Part shown: piece after piece, positions 9,570 to 17,816 of the stretch
Layout: every line of letters begins with the position of its first letter
Position numbering within the stretch: position 1 is the stretch's first letter
Assembly: GCF_947496515.1 (NCBI RefSeq)
Contig: NZ_CANMDB010000009.1
Location: forward strand, 156,112 to 220,111
Origin: an uncultured Roseobacter sp.
GTDB lineage: Bacteria > Pseudomonadota > Alphaproteobacteria > Rhodobacterales > Rhodobacteraceae
Direction of reading: 5' to 3'
DNA: 64,000 bases
Made by a program: the position numbers and the translations under genes
Notes under the pieces: model-generated
Database searches by the model: none
Told to the model about the DNA's origin: nothing
The model's input: the letters and a program-made list of their open reading frames with translations, nothing else

Positions 9570-10985
9570 TCAAAGATGCTGGTTCAGCCAAGGCCCGTGG
9601 TGCGCCCCGGGCTGATCCACCCGTTCAAAGCTATGCGCACCGAAGTAGTCGCGCTGCGCTTGCAGCATATTCGCCGTCGTCCGCGCGCTGGTCAGCGTGT
9701 CGAAGTACGACAGCGCCCCCGCAAGCGCTGGCACCGGCTGTCCCGCGCCCATGGCCACGGTCGTCACCTTGCGCAGACCGGACATATTGTCCTTCAGGAT
9801 CTGCTGGAAGAACGGCGCCAGTGCCAGGTTCCGCTCCGGTGCGTCCGACAGGGCCGAGGCCATGTCGTTGAGCATGGCAGAGCGAATGATGCAGCCCGCG
9901 CGCCAGACCTCGGCAATCTCGGCCATGGGCAGATCCCAGCCGTAGTCCGCACTGGCCTTGGCCAAAAGCTCGAAACCCTGCGCGTAGCAAAGAACCTTGC
10001 CCGCGATCAGCGCCTGTTCGAGATCATCAAGGCTGAGCGCCTCGGCAGCGATGGTCCGGTCCGATGTGCCGAAAGCCTCCACTCCGGCAAGCCGCAGATC
10101 ACGCGCCGCGGAGAGGTTGCGCGCCACAACGGCGGCTTCGATCACCGGCACGGCGGTGCCCAGCATCTGGCTTTCGATGACCGTCCAGCGGCCGGTGCCT
10201 TTCTGTCCCGCCCGGTCCAGGATCATGTCGAGCATCGGGTTGCCTGTGACGGGGTCGGTGGCCGCGGCCACCTTGCCGGAAATCTCGATCAGGTAGCTTT
10301 GCAGCGGGCCGGTGTTCCAATCGTCAAAGACTGCGCCGCACTCGGCGGCCTGCTTGCCAAGCCCGTCGCGCATGACCCCATAGGCTTCGGCGATCAACTG
10401 CATGTCGGCGTATTCAATGCCGTTGTGCACTGTCTTGACGAAGTGCCCTGCGCCGCCGGTGCCCATGAATGTCGCGCAGGGCTGATCCTCATGGGTGGCG
10501 GCGATGGCGCTCAATATATGGCCCACGCGGTCCCAGGCTTCCTGCGTCCCACCGCCCATGATGGACGGGCCAAACCGCGCGCCTTCTGCGCCGCCGGAGA
10601 CACCGATGCCCAGATAGGGTACACCGGCCGCGTCCGCCTCCGCTGCACGCCGCTGTGTGTCGTGGAAATTGGCGTTGCCCGCGTCGATGATCATATCATC
10701 CGTGTCCAGCAACGGGCGCAGCTGCGCGATCTGCGCATCCACCGCCTCGCCAGCGGGGACCATCAGGATAATGTTGCGCGGGCGTGCCAGCCCTGCAACG
10801 AAGTCTTCGAGCGTGTCATGCGGCGAGATCCGGGGTGCGAGATCGCCCGCCTTATCCATGAACTCCGGGATCCGTGCGGTGGTGCGGTTGTGCACAGCGA
10901 CAGCAAAGCCGTTGTCCGCGATGTTCAGCGCCAGCATGGCACCCATCGTTCCCAATCCGATCACGCCGATTTCTGCTGCTGACAT
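9570..10985 (-). CDS. gnd: 6-phosphogluconate dehydrogenase, decarboxylating
   Basis: This 471-residue enzyme oxidises 6-phosphogluconate to ribulose 5-phosphate and CO2 with NADP+ in the pentose phosphate pathway. The N-terminal Rossmann motif is IGVIGLGTMGAMLALNIAD. The substrate-site motifs are GIGVSGGAEGARFGPSIMGG and FVKTVHNGIEYADMQLIAEAY, which carries the catalytic Lys. Length is normal for the long bacterial form. The frame is open far upstream, but the start at 10985 is set by GGGAGAGGAAAG on the minus strand and the first family residues. A GntR-type operator lies 30 bases upstream, linking it to the sugar importer operon. The GlcG-like gene is divergent. Confidence 0.96.
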   Translation of the reverse strand: MSAAEIGVIGLGTMGAMLALNIADNGFAVAVHNRTTARIPEFMDKAGDLAPRISPHDTLEDFVAGLARPRNIILMVPAGEAVDAQIAQLRPLLDTDDMIIDAGNANFHDTQRRAAEADAAGVPYLGIGVSGGAEGARFGPSIMGGGTQEAWDRVGHILSAIAATHEDQPCATFMGTGGAGHFVKTVHNGIEYADMQLIAEAYGVMRDGLGKQAAECGAVFDDWNTGPLQSYLIEISGKVAAATDPVTGNPMLDMILDRAGQKGTGRWTVIESQMLGTAVPVIEAAVVARNLSAARDLRLAGVEAFGTSDRTIAAEALSLDDLEQALIAGKVLCYAQGFELLAKASADYGWDLPMAEIAEVWRAGCIIRSAMLNDMASALSDAPERNLALAPFFQQILKDNMSGLRKVTTVAMGAGQPVPALAGALSYFDTLTSARTTANMLQAQRDYFGAHSFERVDQPGAHHGPWLNQHL

Positions 10986-11014
10986 CCGCTTTCCTCTCCC
11001 GGTGTGTTTTGTTA

Positions 11015-11028
11015 TGTTACCGATAACA
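11015..11028. promoter_or_regulatory. GntR-type operator between gnd and the GlcG-like gene
   Basis: TGTTACCGATAACA is a perfect-arm palindrome (TGTTA-CCGA-TAACA), nearly identical to the E. coli GntR operator class. It lies in the 57-base gap between the divergent gnd start (10985) and the GlcG-like gene start (11043), so one site could control both. It matches the site at 1464-1477 in arms and spacing. Confidence 0.72.
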
Positions 11029-11042
11029 AAGAGTTCAATGAG

Positions 11043-11480
11043 ATGGAAGCCATGTATATTGCAAACGCCACCACTCTGACCCATGCGGCGACGCTTGCGA
11101 TGTTGCAGAGCGCTGTCGCCCGCGCCGAGGAAATCGGCCAGCCGCAGTGTATCGTGATCGTTGATGCCAGCGGGGTCGCCTTGGGTCAGATCCGCATGAA
11201 CGGGGCGAAATTTCTCAGTTTGAAGAGCGCAGAAAGCAAGGCGCGCACAGCAGCATCGATCCGCGCGCCCAGCGACGCCATTCCCGAAGCGGTCGGCCCG
11301 GCGATTGCGGCCGCCACGGACAATCACGTGACGCGGTTGGGCGGTGGATTGCCAATCCTGATGAACGGCCAGTGCGTGGGCGGCATCGGTGTCGGGTCCG
11401 GCTCTGCCGAGCAGGATGTGGATGTGGCGATGGCGGCCTTGCGCAAGATCGGTGCGGAAACCGGCGCATTTGGTGCGTGA
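11043..11480 (+). CDS. GlcG/HbpS-like (DUF336) protein
   Basis: This is a small protein of about 145 residues of the GlcG/HbpS (DUF336) family. Members are small alpha/beta proteins, some of which bind haem or cobalamin-related ligands; many others have unknown roles and sit in catabolic operons. Family features visible are the N-terminal helix with repeated Ala, IVIVDASGVALGQIRMNGA, the KARTAAS segment, and GGLPILMNGQCVGGIGVGSG near the C-terminus. I chose the ATG at 11043; another lies at 11052. The gene is divergent from gnd across a GntR-type operator, so it is probably part of the same response. No signal peptide is seen. Confidence 0.8.
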   Translation: MEAMYIANATTLTHAATLAMLQSAVARAEEIGQPQCIVIVDASGVALGQIRMNGAKFLSLKSAESKARTAASIRAPSDAIPEAVGPAIAAATDNHVTRLGGGLPILMNGQCVGGIGVGSGSAEQDVDVAMAALRKIGAETGAFGA

Positions 11481-11710
11481 GCCGCAAGGCAGGTCGGATC
11501 TGAGGATCAATTCAGCGCGCTGGCGTGTCTCCGGTTCGGTTGTGTCCGAGCGGATCAACTCGCCTTTTGCGGTTACCATCTCTTGATACCGCTTTGCACT
11601 GTGACGTCAAATCAGGCAAAAGAGAGCAGTGAATAAAGGGTCTCCATCGAAAGTCGGTCGTGCGTCCAAGGCGAAACAGACACGGCATTGCGGAGCAGGC
11701 AGGTAAAAAC

Positions 11711-13636
11711 GTGACGATCGCAGCCATACAATTCCTTGTCGGCCTCGAACGACGCCGCAAGGTTGGCCTTGTCCTCATTCTGGACGCAATGATCATTGCG
11801 CTGTCGCTCTATCTGGCGGTTGCCCTGCGGATCAGCACGTTCGATCTGGGATTTTACTGGCAGGGCTTCGGCGCGACGTTGCTCGGCCTATGGGTCGCGG
11901 GAACGGCCCTTTCGTTTCTGACGGCGATCCCTTGGGTATCCATGCGCGCCTTCAACATGCACGGGGTACGGCAACTGGTTGTCTTTTCCGTGGTATTGGG
12001 TGCCGGTTTTTTCTGCTACAATTACTGGGGGCCTTGGCTGGTCCCGCGCTCGGCCCCGCTGATCATGATACCCGTCTTGCTGGTCGGACTGGTTGGCGTG
12101 CGCGTGCTGCTCGGTCAGGCGCTCGCTCGAAGAGCCCCCCGTCAGGATGGGCAGGACCGTGTCCTGATCTACGGTGCAGGCGCGGCAGGGCTTCAATTGG
12201 CCAACGCAATGCGCGAGTTCGCCGGCGCCGAGGCGATTGCCTTCATTGACGACAACCCCTCGCTGCGCAAGGTTCTGGTCGGCGCCCTGCGGGTGTACGG
12301 CCCGGGGGACATCGGCAAACTCGTCCGTACGCGGGGTATCACCCAGATCATCCTGGCCATGCCCTCCACGTCCCGCGCGCGCAAACAGGAGATCCTGCGC
12401 GGATTGAGCGAGTATCCCGTGACGCTGCGCACGTTGCCGCATTTCCTGAACTTCGTGACCGGTGAGCCGCTGACAGCGCAGGTGCAGAACGTGAGCATCG
12501 ACGATCTGCTGGGCCGATTGCCGCAGTCGCTGGATCTGCCGGAGATTGCCACGGCGTATGCCGGTCAAAACGTGTTGGTTACGGGTGCGGGCGGTTCGAT
12601 CGGGTCGGAACTCTGTGTGCAGCTATGCTCTGTCCCTGTGGCCAGGTTGGTGCTGGTCGATCACAGCGAATTCGCGCTTTATAGCATCGAGCGCAGGCTG
12701 CGGGCGTCGCATCCGCAGTGCGAGATCATCCCGATCCTGGTATCCGTTCTGGAAAAAGACGTGCTTAAACGCGCCATTGTCGATCACGGCATTCAGGTGG
12801 TGCTGCATGCCGCCGCTTACAAACATGTGCCACTGGTCGAGCATAACGAAGTCGTCGGGGCCCGAAACAATGCGCTCGGCACCTATGTCACCGCAGAGGC
12901 CTGCGCGGAGACAGCGGTTGCACGGTTTATCCTGATCTCTACCGACAAGGCTGTGCGTCCGACCAACGTGATGGGCGCGACCAAACGATTTGCCGAGATG
13001 CTGGTGCAGGATCTGCAAAAGCGCCATCCAGGTACGGTGTTTTCCATGGTCCGCTTTGGCAATGTGCTCGATAGTTCCGGCTCTGTGATTCCGCTTTTCC
13101 GCGAACAGCTGTCCAAGGGTGGGCCGCTGACGGTGACACACCCCGAGGTCACGCGCTTTTTCATGACCCTGGGCGAGGCGGCGCGGCTGGTGCTGTTGGC
13201 GGGAACCTTTGCCAAGGGCGGCGAGGTCTATCTGCTGGATATGGGGGAGCCCATCAAGATTGTTGATCTGGCGCGGAACATGATCCGCATCTGCGGACTG
13301 ACAGAACGGACCGCCGCCAACCCTGACGGTGATGTCGCGGTGGAGTTTGTGGGCCTGCGCCCGGGCGAAAAGCTCTACGAAGAGCTTCTGATCGGAGAGA
13401 ACCAGATTGCCACGCCGCATCCCAAGATCATGTGTGCGCGCGAAACCTGCCCTGATAGTGACATTTGTACGGAGGCGCTGAGCCGCCTGCGCGCGGCCAT
13501 TGCTGCGCAGGATCCCGATGCGATCCGCGCGCTGTTTGTCGAGACCGTGGATGGCTACACCAATGGCGCGCTCCGGTCCGAGCCAAAGGAGCAGACGGAC
13601 AAAGAGCTCACCCCCGTTGCGGCGACGCTCGTTTGA
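11711..13636 (+). CDS. FlaA1/CapD/WbpM-type nucleoside-diphosphate sugar 4,6-dehydratase
   Basis: This is a membrane-anchored polysaccharide biosynthesis enzyme of about 641 residues. Roughly four N-terminal transmembrane helices are followed by a nucleotide-binding domain (LIYGAGAAGLQLANAM). A C-terminal short-chain dehydrogenase domain follows, with TGAGGSIGSEL. The catalytic region reads STDKAVRPTNVMGATK: Ser410, Asp412, Lys413 and Met421-x3-Lys425. The usual SDR tyrosine is replaced by methionine, as in the long WbpM/PglF enzymes that make UDP-4-keto-6-deoxy sugars. The GTG at 11711 has an AGG box; an in-frame GTG lies at 11660. No other glycan genes are adjacent. The 3' end overlaps the convergent AraC gene by 29 bases. 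Confidence 0.9.
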   Translation: MTIAAIQFLVGLERRRKVGLVLILDAMIIALSLYLAVALRISTFDLGFYWQGFGATLLGLWVAGTALSFLTAIPWVSMRAFNMHGVRQLVVFSVVLGAGFFCYNYWGPWLVPRSAPLIMIPVLLVGLVGVRVLLGQALARRAPRQDGQDRVLIYGAGAAGLQLANAMREFAGAEAIAFIDDNPSLRKVLVGALRVYGPGDIGKLVRTRGITQIILAMPSTSRARKQEILRGLSEYPVTLRTLPHFLNFVTGEPLTAQVQNVSIDDLLGRLPQSLDLPEIATAYAGQNVLVTGAGGSIGSELCVQLCSVPVARLVLVDHSEFALYSIERRLRASHPQCEIIPILVSVLEKDVLKRAIVDHGIQVVLHAAAYKHVPLVEHNEVVGARNNALGTYVTAEACAETAVARFILISTDKAVRPTNVMGATKRFAEMLVQDLQKRHPGTVFSMVRFGNVLDSSGSVIPLFREQLSKGGPLTVTHPEVTRFFMTLGEAARLVLLAGTFAKGGEVYLLDMGEPIKIVDLARNMIRICGLTERTAANPDGDVAVEFVGLRPGEKLYEELLIGENQIATPHPKIMCARETCPDSDICTEALSRLRAAIAAQDPDAIRALFVETVDGYTNGALRSEPKEQTDKELTPVAATLV

Positions 13637-14654
13637 TCCAATCCCGGGGCGCTTGGCCCGTCACCCTCAGAAATTCCCGGTTGAAGTTCGATTTCGTGTT
13701 GAACCCGCTGGCCAGCATCGCCTGGGTCACGGACGTGCCCTCCTGCAGCAGCGTGCAGGCATGACGGATCCGGTATCCGTTGATGTAACGTGAGACGTTT
13801 TCACCGGTGCTCTGGTTGATCGCAGCGGAAAGCCGCTTTTCCGGCACCCGCAGCTTGCGTGCCAACCGGGCCAGCGTCAGGTCGGGATCAAGATGCGGCG
13901 CATGTCGGCTGATGTAGCTGTCGAGGCTGTCCAGAACAGCACCGTGTTGTGCTTTGTCCTCGTCTGAGAGGGCCTCGCGATCGCCCGGAGGGCTTTGACT
14001 GTCGATGGCGTGCCACAGGCCGAGCGTGCCCAGAATGATCAGCGCAGTGGCAGAAAAGAGGCTCGGGAGCCACAGCAGCAGGTCCCGGTCCCCTTCTGCC
14101 AGGCGCACCGCAATGATCACGTCACTGACCGCGGAGGCGATCAGGGCCAGAGCGAGGAACCGCCAGACGGTCAGCGGCAGACGCCCGCTCTCCAGCCGGC
14201 TATGCGTGAGTGCGTCTTCGCCCCGGCGCAGCCTGCCCAGCATCGCCGCGCCATAGGCGGCAAAGACCAGCGGTATGAGCACGTCAAGGCCCCCGGGGAA
14301 GACCACGAGGCAGATGAGAGCAGTCACCGGGCCTGCCGCGTGCCAAATCATCTCCGGCCATCGCAGCGGGCCCACCGTTGCCTGACGAAAGGCCAGCCAG
14401 CAGATCGCCGGGATGATCGTCGCCGTAATGGGCTGGAGCACCCTCAGCGATGTCAGGCCGTAGTAGTGAACCAGCGCTGTGAGGCTGCTTTGCACGGCGC
14501 ATAACCCGATCAGAGCCAGCACCGGCCATGGGGTTGATTTCGTCAACAGCCGGTGCAGAAACAGGCCAGCAAGGACCAGCGCGATGATCAGCGGAACGGG
14601 GAGGACGGGCATGCGGTCTACGGGTGTCTCTTTTGGGGCAGCTTCCTTCTCCAC
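13608..14654 (-). CDS. AraC-family regulator with membrane-embedded N-terminal domain
   Basis: This 348-residue protein has an N-terminal half of about seven hydrophobic helices, beginning PVLPVPLIIALVLAGLF. The C-terminal half is an AraC/XylS DNA-binding domain, with LTLARLARKLRVPEKRLSAA as the first helix-turn-helix and an MLASGFNTKSNFNREF segment in the second. This layout matches membrane-bound AraC regulators that sense a signal at the membrane. The start used is GTG; an ATG at 14612 would remove 14 residues. It is divergent from the exported hydrolase gene at 14756, which is its most likely target. The target and signal are inferences only. Confidence 0.87.
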   Translation of the reverse strand: MEKEAAPKETPVDRMPVLPVPLIIALVLAGLFLHRLLTKSTPWPVLALIGLCAVQSSLTALVHYYGLTSLRVLQPITATIIPAICWLAFRQATVGPLRWPEMIWHAAGPVTALICLVVFPGGLDVLIPLVFAAYGAAMLGRLRRGEDALTHSRLESGRLPLTVWRFLALALIASAVSDVIIAVRLAEGDRDLLLWLPSLFSATALIILGTLGLWHAIDSQSPPGDREALSDEDKAQHGAVLDSLDSYISRHAPHLDPDLTLARLARKLRVPEKRLSAAINQSTGENVSRYINGYRIRHACTLLQEGTSVTQAMLASGFNTKSNFNREFLRVTGQAPRDWIKRASPQRG

Positions 14655-14755
14655 GTTCTAAAACGGGATCTCAACGACCTGAAACCGGATTCAGGTCGCA
14701 TCGGGTTACTTGCGCGTGGGTAATGGGCCTGACACACCATACCGGGAGACATCTT

Positions 14756-15775
14756 GTGAGATATATTTGCCACGCGCTGGTGCTGAGCGTGCTTGCGACC
14801 GTGACCGCCAATGCGGACGATGTGGGCGTGATCGAACGGCGATTGTCCGTCCAGCACCACGAGACGGGGTTGGAAACCACGGTCCTCTTTCCGGGCATCG
14901 GGGGGCAGGCAGGCACGCTGGGCGGCAACGCGGTGTTTTTCGGCACCCCGGTGTTGAAGGACGCGCGACCGCTGCCCGGTCGGTACCCGGTTGTGGTGAT
15001 GTCCCATGGCTGGGGCGGCAATGCCGCACGGATGGCCTGGTTAGGGGCGGCGCTCGCGGAAAAGGGCGCGATCGTGGTGGCGGTGAACCACCCCGGCAGC
15101 ACGACCTTTGATGTGAATTTCGACACTGCGTTCCATCACTGGACACGGGCGCAAGATCTCTCTGCCGCGCTGGATTGGCTGCTGCAGGACCCGGAGTTTG
15201 CACCGTTTGTGGATCACGGCAGGATCTATGCCGCGGGCTTTTCCTACGGCGGATGGACTGCGTTGTCTCTGGCCGGGGTCCGGGGGAGTCGCGCAGGATT
15301 TTTTCAGTATTGCGAGGCAGCGGGCGCGGGCTCGCAGTTCTGCGCCATGTTGGAGCGTGCAGGCGTTGATATCAGAGCAATTGACGAGACCCGCTATGAA
15401 GGATCCTACCGCGATCCCCGCGTGCAGGCGGTCGCCGCCATTGACCCTGGGCTGACCTGGGGCCTTGCCAAGGAGGATCTGAGTGAGGCCTCGGCAAAGA
15501 TGCTGCTGATTGCTTTGGGTGAAGGGGCTGACCGGCTCAGGGCGACTGATACCGGACCCTCCGGCAGCGGTTTCGAGGCGCTGGTGCCCGAGGCTGTGGC
15601 AATCACAATTGCACCCGCCACGCATTTCAGCGTCCTTGGCCTGTGTACGCCGCGTGGTGCCGCCATCCTTGTCGAAGAACAGGATGATCCCGTCTGCACG
15701 GATCCGCCCGGGACGGACCGCGCGCAGGTTCTGCAACAGATCATCGAGGCTATTGCGGATCACTTCGGCCTTTAG
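14756..15775 (+). CDS. Exported alpha/beta hydrolase (dienelactone-hydrolase-like)
   Basis: This 339-residue protein has a signal peptide (VRYICHALVLSVLATVTANADD, shown only in part as the hydrophobic core LVLSVLATVTANA). The GTG at 14756 sits six bases after GGGAGA. The mature part has the alpha/beta hydrolase fold: an oxyanion region (PVVVMSHGWGGN) and a nucleophile elbow, GFSYGGW, with Ser as the likely nucleophile. A late APATHFSVLG segment supplies the likely catalytic His. It resembles predicted periplasmic dienelactone-hydrolase or PAF-acetylhydrolase-like enzymes. The substrate is unknown. It ends seven bases before the convergent stop of the PAS/AAA+ regulator gene. Confidence 0.82.
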   Translation: MRYICHALVLSVLATVTANADDVGVIERRLSVQHHETGLETTVLFPGIGGQAGTLGGNAVFFGTPVLKDARPLPGRYPVVVMSHGWGGNAARMAWLGAALAEKGAIVVAVNHPGSTTFDVNFDTAFHHWTRAQDLSAALDWLLQDPEFAPFVDHGRIYAAGFSYGGWTALSLAGVRGSRAGFFQYCEAAGAGSQFCAMLERAGVDIRAIDETRYEGSYRDPRVQAVAAIDPGLTWGLAKEDLSEASAKMLLIALGEGADRLRATDTGPSGSGFEALVPEAVAITIAPATHFSVLGLCTPRGAAILVEEQDDPVCTDPPGTDRAQVLQQIIEAIADHFGL

Positions 15776-15781
15776 GGCAGG

Positions 15782-17626
15782 CTACCGGAAATCCGCAGGA
15801 TCCACACCGAAGGCCTTGATCTTGGAGTAGGCCGTGGTGGGCGCGACGCCCAGCATGGCCGCGACCCCACCTGGGCCAGCCACCTTGCCGCGCGCCCGGC
15901 GCAGTGCGCTTTGCAGGTTGCGCAGTTCGTGTGTGCGTAGTTCGGCACAGCTCAGCACCATATCGTTCTGCAGAACGTCGCCGTCCGCGGCCAGCTTGAA
16001 ATCCAGTTTCAATCGCCCGCCCTGCGCCAGAATGGCTGCCCGTTCGATCACATTCTCCAGCTCGCGCACGTTGCCGGGCCAGTCGTACCCCTGCAGCGCG
16101 TCGATATTGGACTTGGACAGCCGCGTCGCGGGCAGGCGCAACCGGCGGGTCGTCCGGTCCAGAAAATGCTTGGCCAGATAGGGGATATCCTCGGGCCGGT
16201 CGCGAAGCGATACGCAGGTGATCGAAAAGACGCTGAGCGCAAAGTAAAGATCCTGCCGGAATCGCCCGGCACGAACCTCTGCCAGCAAATCGCGCGAGGT
16301 GGTTGCCACGACCTTGAGCGAGACCGGCGTATCGGTGCCATCCCCGAGCCGCCGCAAACGACCGTTCTGCAAGACATCGTGCAGCTTGCCCTGCAGAGCG
16401 CGCGGCAGATCCGCAATCTCGTCCAGGTGCAAGGTGCCGTTGTGCGCCATCATCAGCTTGCCGGTCACATCGCGTGCCGCACCGGGAAATGCCCCGCGAC
16501 GGTAGCCGAAAAGCTCCGCTTCCAGCGTGGCGGCTTCGGTATTGTCGCAGCGGATCCGCACCAACGGGCGGCGGTGGCGGGTGCTCGCCTCGTGGATCGC
16601 AGAGACGGTCAGCGTCTTGCCCGACCCCGGCGGTCCGGCAACCAGAACATGGGCATCGTTCTTTGCGGCCAGATCGATCTGCGTGTTGAGCGATTTGACG
16701 GCCGGTGAGACCCCCACCACCCCTGTGTGTGACCGGGCTGACCGGATCTCCGTCAGCAGATACTCGTTCTCCTGCTCCAGCTTGTGGGTCAGGGTCTCGA
16801 CCTCGGCTAACGCCTCGCGCAGCTTGCGTTCGTTTTCCTTGCGCTCTGTCACATCGCGAAAGATCACGACCGCACCGGCCAGCACCCCGTGATCGTAGAT
16901 CGGGGTAGAGACATATTCGACGAGGATGGGCCGACCGTCCTTGCGCCAGAACACATCGTCGTCCACGCGCATCGTTTCGTCCCGCCGGAACGAGGCGTAG
17001 ATGGGGCATTCATGGGCGGGGAAATGCTCGCCGTTCAGGTGCTTGTGGTGGATGATGGAATGCAGCTCGCGTCCGATCAGATCCTCCGACGACCAGCCGA
17101 GCATCTCCTGAGCGGCGCGGTTGACAAAGGTCGCCTTGCCGGAGGCGTTGATCCCGTAGATCCCTTCGCCCGCTGCCTCCAGGATCAGGCGGTTCTGTGC
17201 TTCGACCTCGCGGAAAAAGCCGTAGATGTTTTGCCAGCGGGTCAGGCCCGCGCGCTGGTGACTATCAAGTTCGGCCACGTGGTTACGGCGGTCATGTTCG
17301 TCCAGATCCAGAAAACTGAGCAGCACCCGGCGCTGCCCCCGCTGAAGCCCGTAGGTCTGGAGCCTGAGCGCTCGGTCATCGGCCCCGCGAAAGGACAGCA
17401 TCCGCTCCACACGGCTGCCGTAATGCGCGACGGCTTCGAGAAAGATCGCCATGCTTGGCACGTCCGAGATCAGGATCTGCGAAAAAGCATGCCCGAGCCG
17501 CTGCCCGCCAAACAGCGCCTGTGCTGCGGCATTGCTGGCAGTGACCCTGTCTGTCTGCGGGTCGAGCATCAGTGTCGGCAGAGCGTGGTCTGAGACGGCG
17601 TGGTCGGAATCGGGGTGATCGAGCAT
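15782..17626 (-). CDS. PAS-PAS-AAA+-Fis regulator, NtrC-like with altered GAFTGA loop
   Basis: This 614-residue protein is built like a sigma-54 enhancer-binding protein. An N-terminal PAS-like region spans about 15-115, and a clearer PAS domain about 147-265. A coiled coil (262-298) leads to an AAA+ domain with Walker A GPPGSGKT (331-338) and Walker B HLDEI (400-404). A Fis-type helix-turn-helix lies near the C-terminus. The sigma-54-contacting GAFTGA loop reads GAFPGA (378-383), and Walker A differs from the common GESGTGKE. It may therefore act without sigma-54, as reported for some NtrC proteins of Rhodobacter. It is divergent from the cyanate transporter operon, its likely target. Confidence 0.88.
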   Translation of the reverse strand: MLDHPDSDHAVSDHALPTLMLDPQTDRVTASNAAAQALFGGQRLGHAFSQILISDVPSMAIFLEAVAHYGSRVERMLSFRGADDRALRLQTYGLQRGQRRVLLSFLDLDEHDRRNHVAELDSHQRAGLTRWQNIYGFFREVEAQNRLILEAAGEGIYGINASGKATFVNRAAQEMLGWSSEDLIGRELHSIIHHKHLNGEHFPAHECPIYASFRRDETMRVDDDVFWRKDGRPILVEYVSTPIYDHGVLAGAVVIFRDVTERKENERKLREALAEVETLTHKLEQENEYLLTEIRSARSHTGVVGVSPAVKSLNTQIDLAAKNDAHVLVAGPPGSGKTLTVSAIHEASTRHRRPLVRIRCDNTEAATLEAELFGYRRGAFPGAARDVTGKLMMAHNGTLHLDEIADLPRALQGKLHDVLQNGRLRRLGDGTDTPVSLKVVATTSRDLLAEVRAGRFRQDLYFALSVFSITCVSLRDRPEDIPYLAKHFLDRTTRRLRLPATRLSKSNIDALQGYDWPGNVRELENVIERAAILAQGGRLKLDFKLAADGDVLQNDMVLSCAELRTHELRNLQSALRRARGKVAGPGGVAAMLGVAPTTAYSKIKAFGVDPADFR

Positions 17627-17682
17627 GCACCTACCGTGTCAGCGCGGTGGGTGGGGTACACACACGAAATCTCGTCGATCAC

Positions 17683-17698
17683 GATATCTCGTTATATC
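17683..17698. promoter_or_regulatory. Inverted repeat between the NtrC-like regulator and the cyanate operon
   Basis: GATATCTCGTTATATC has GATAT/ATATC arms around a 6-base centre. Related ATCTCGT copies lie just upstream (17669-17675). It falls in the 190-base divergent gap and could be an operator for the neighbouring regulator. I found no convincing GG-N10-GC sigma-54 promoter in this gap. Confidence 0.35.
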
Positions 17699-17788
17699 TG
17701 CCAATAAAATAGTCATATTTTTCAATCGGGTGCTAGTTATTGAGCGGTGTCCGCACCCGCTTTGCCCGGGTCTGATCGCATGACAAGC

Positions 17789-17806
17789 TGACCTCAAAAC
17801 AGGTCA
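17789..17806 (+). promoter_or_regulatory. Small hairpin just before the cyanate operon ribosome-binding site
   Basis: TGACCT (17789-17794) pairs with AGGTCA (17801-17806) around CAAAAC. The G-run used as Shine-Dalgarno (17807-17811) begins immediately after the stem. The hairpin lies in the 5' untranslated leader and may influence initiation at 17817. Confidence 0.4.
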
Positions 17807-17816
17807 GGGGGTCCAG

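Noticed and set aside
17627..17816. Sigma-54 promoter for the cyanate operon
   Set aside because: The only GG...GC pairs have spacings of 11 or 13 instead of 10 and lack TGGCAC/TTGC context.
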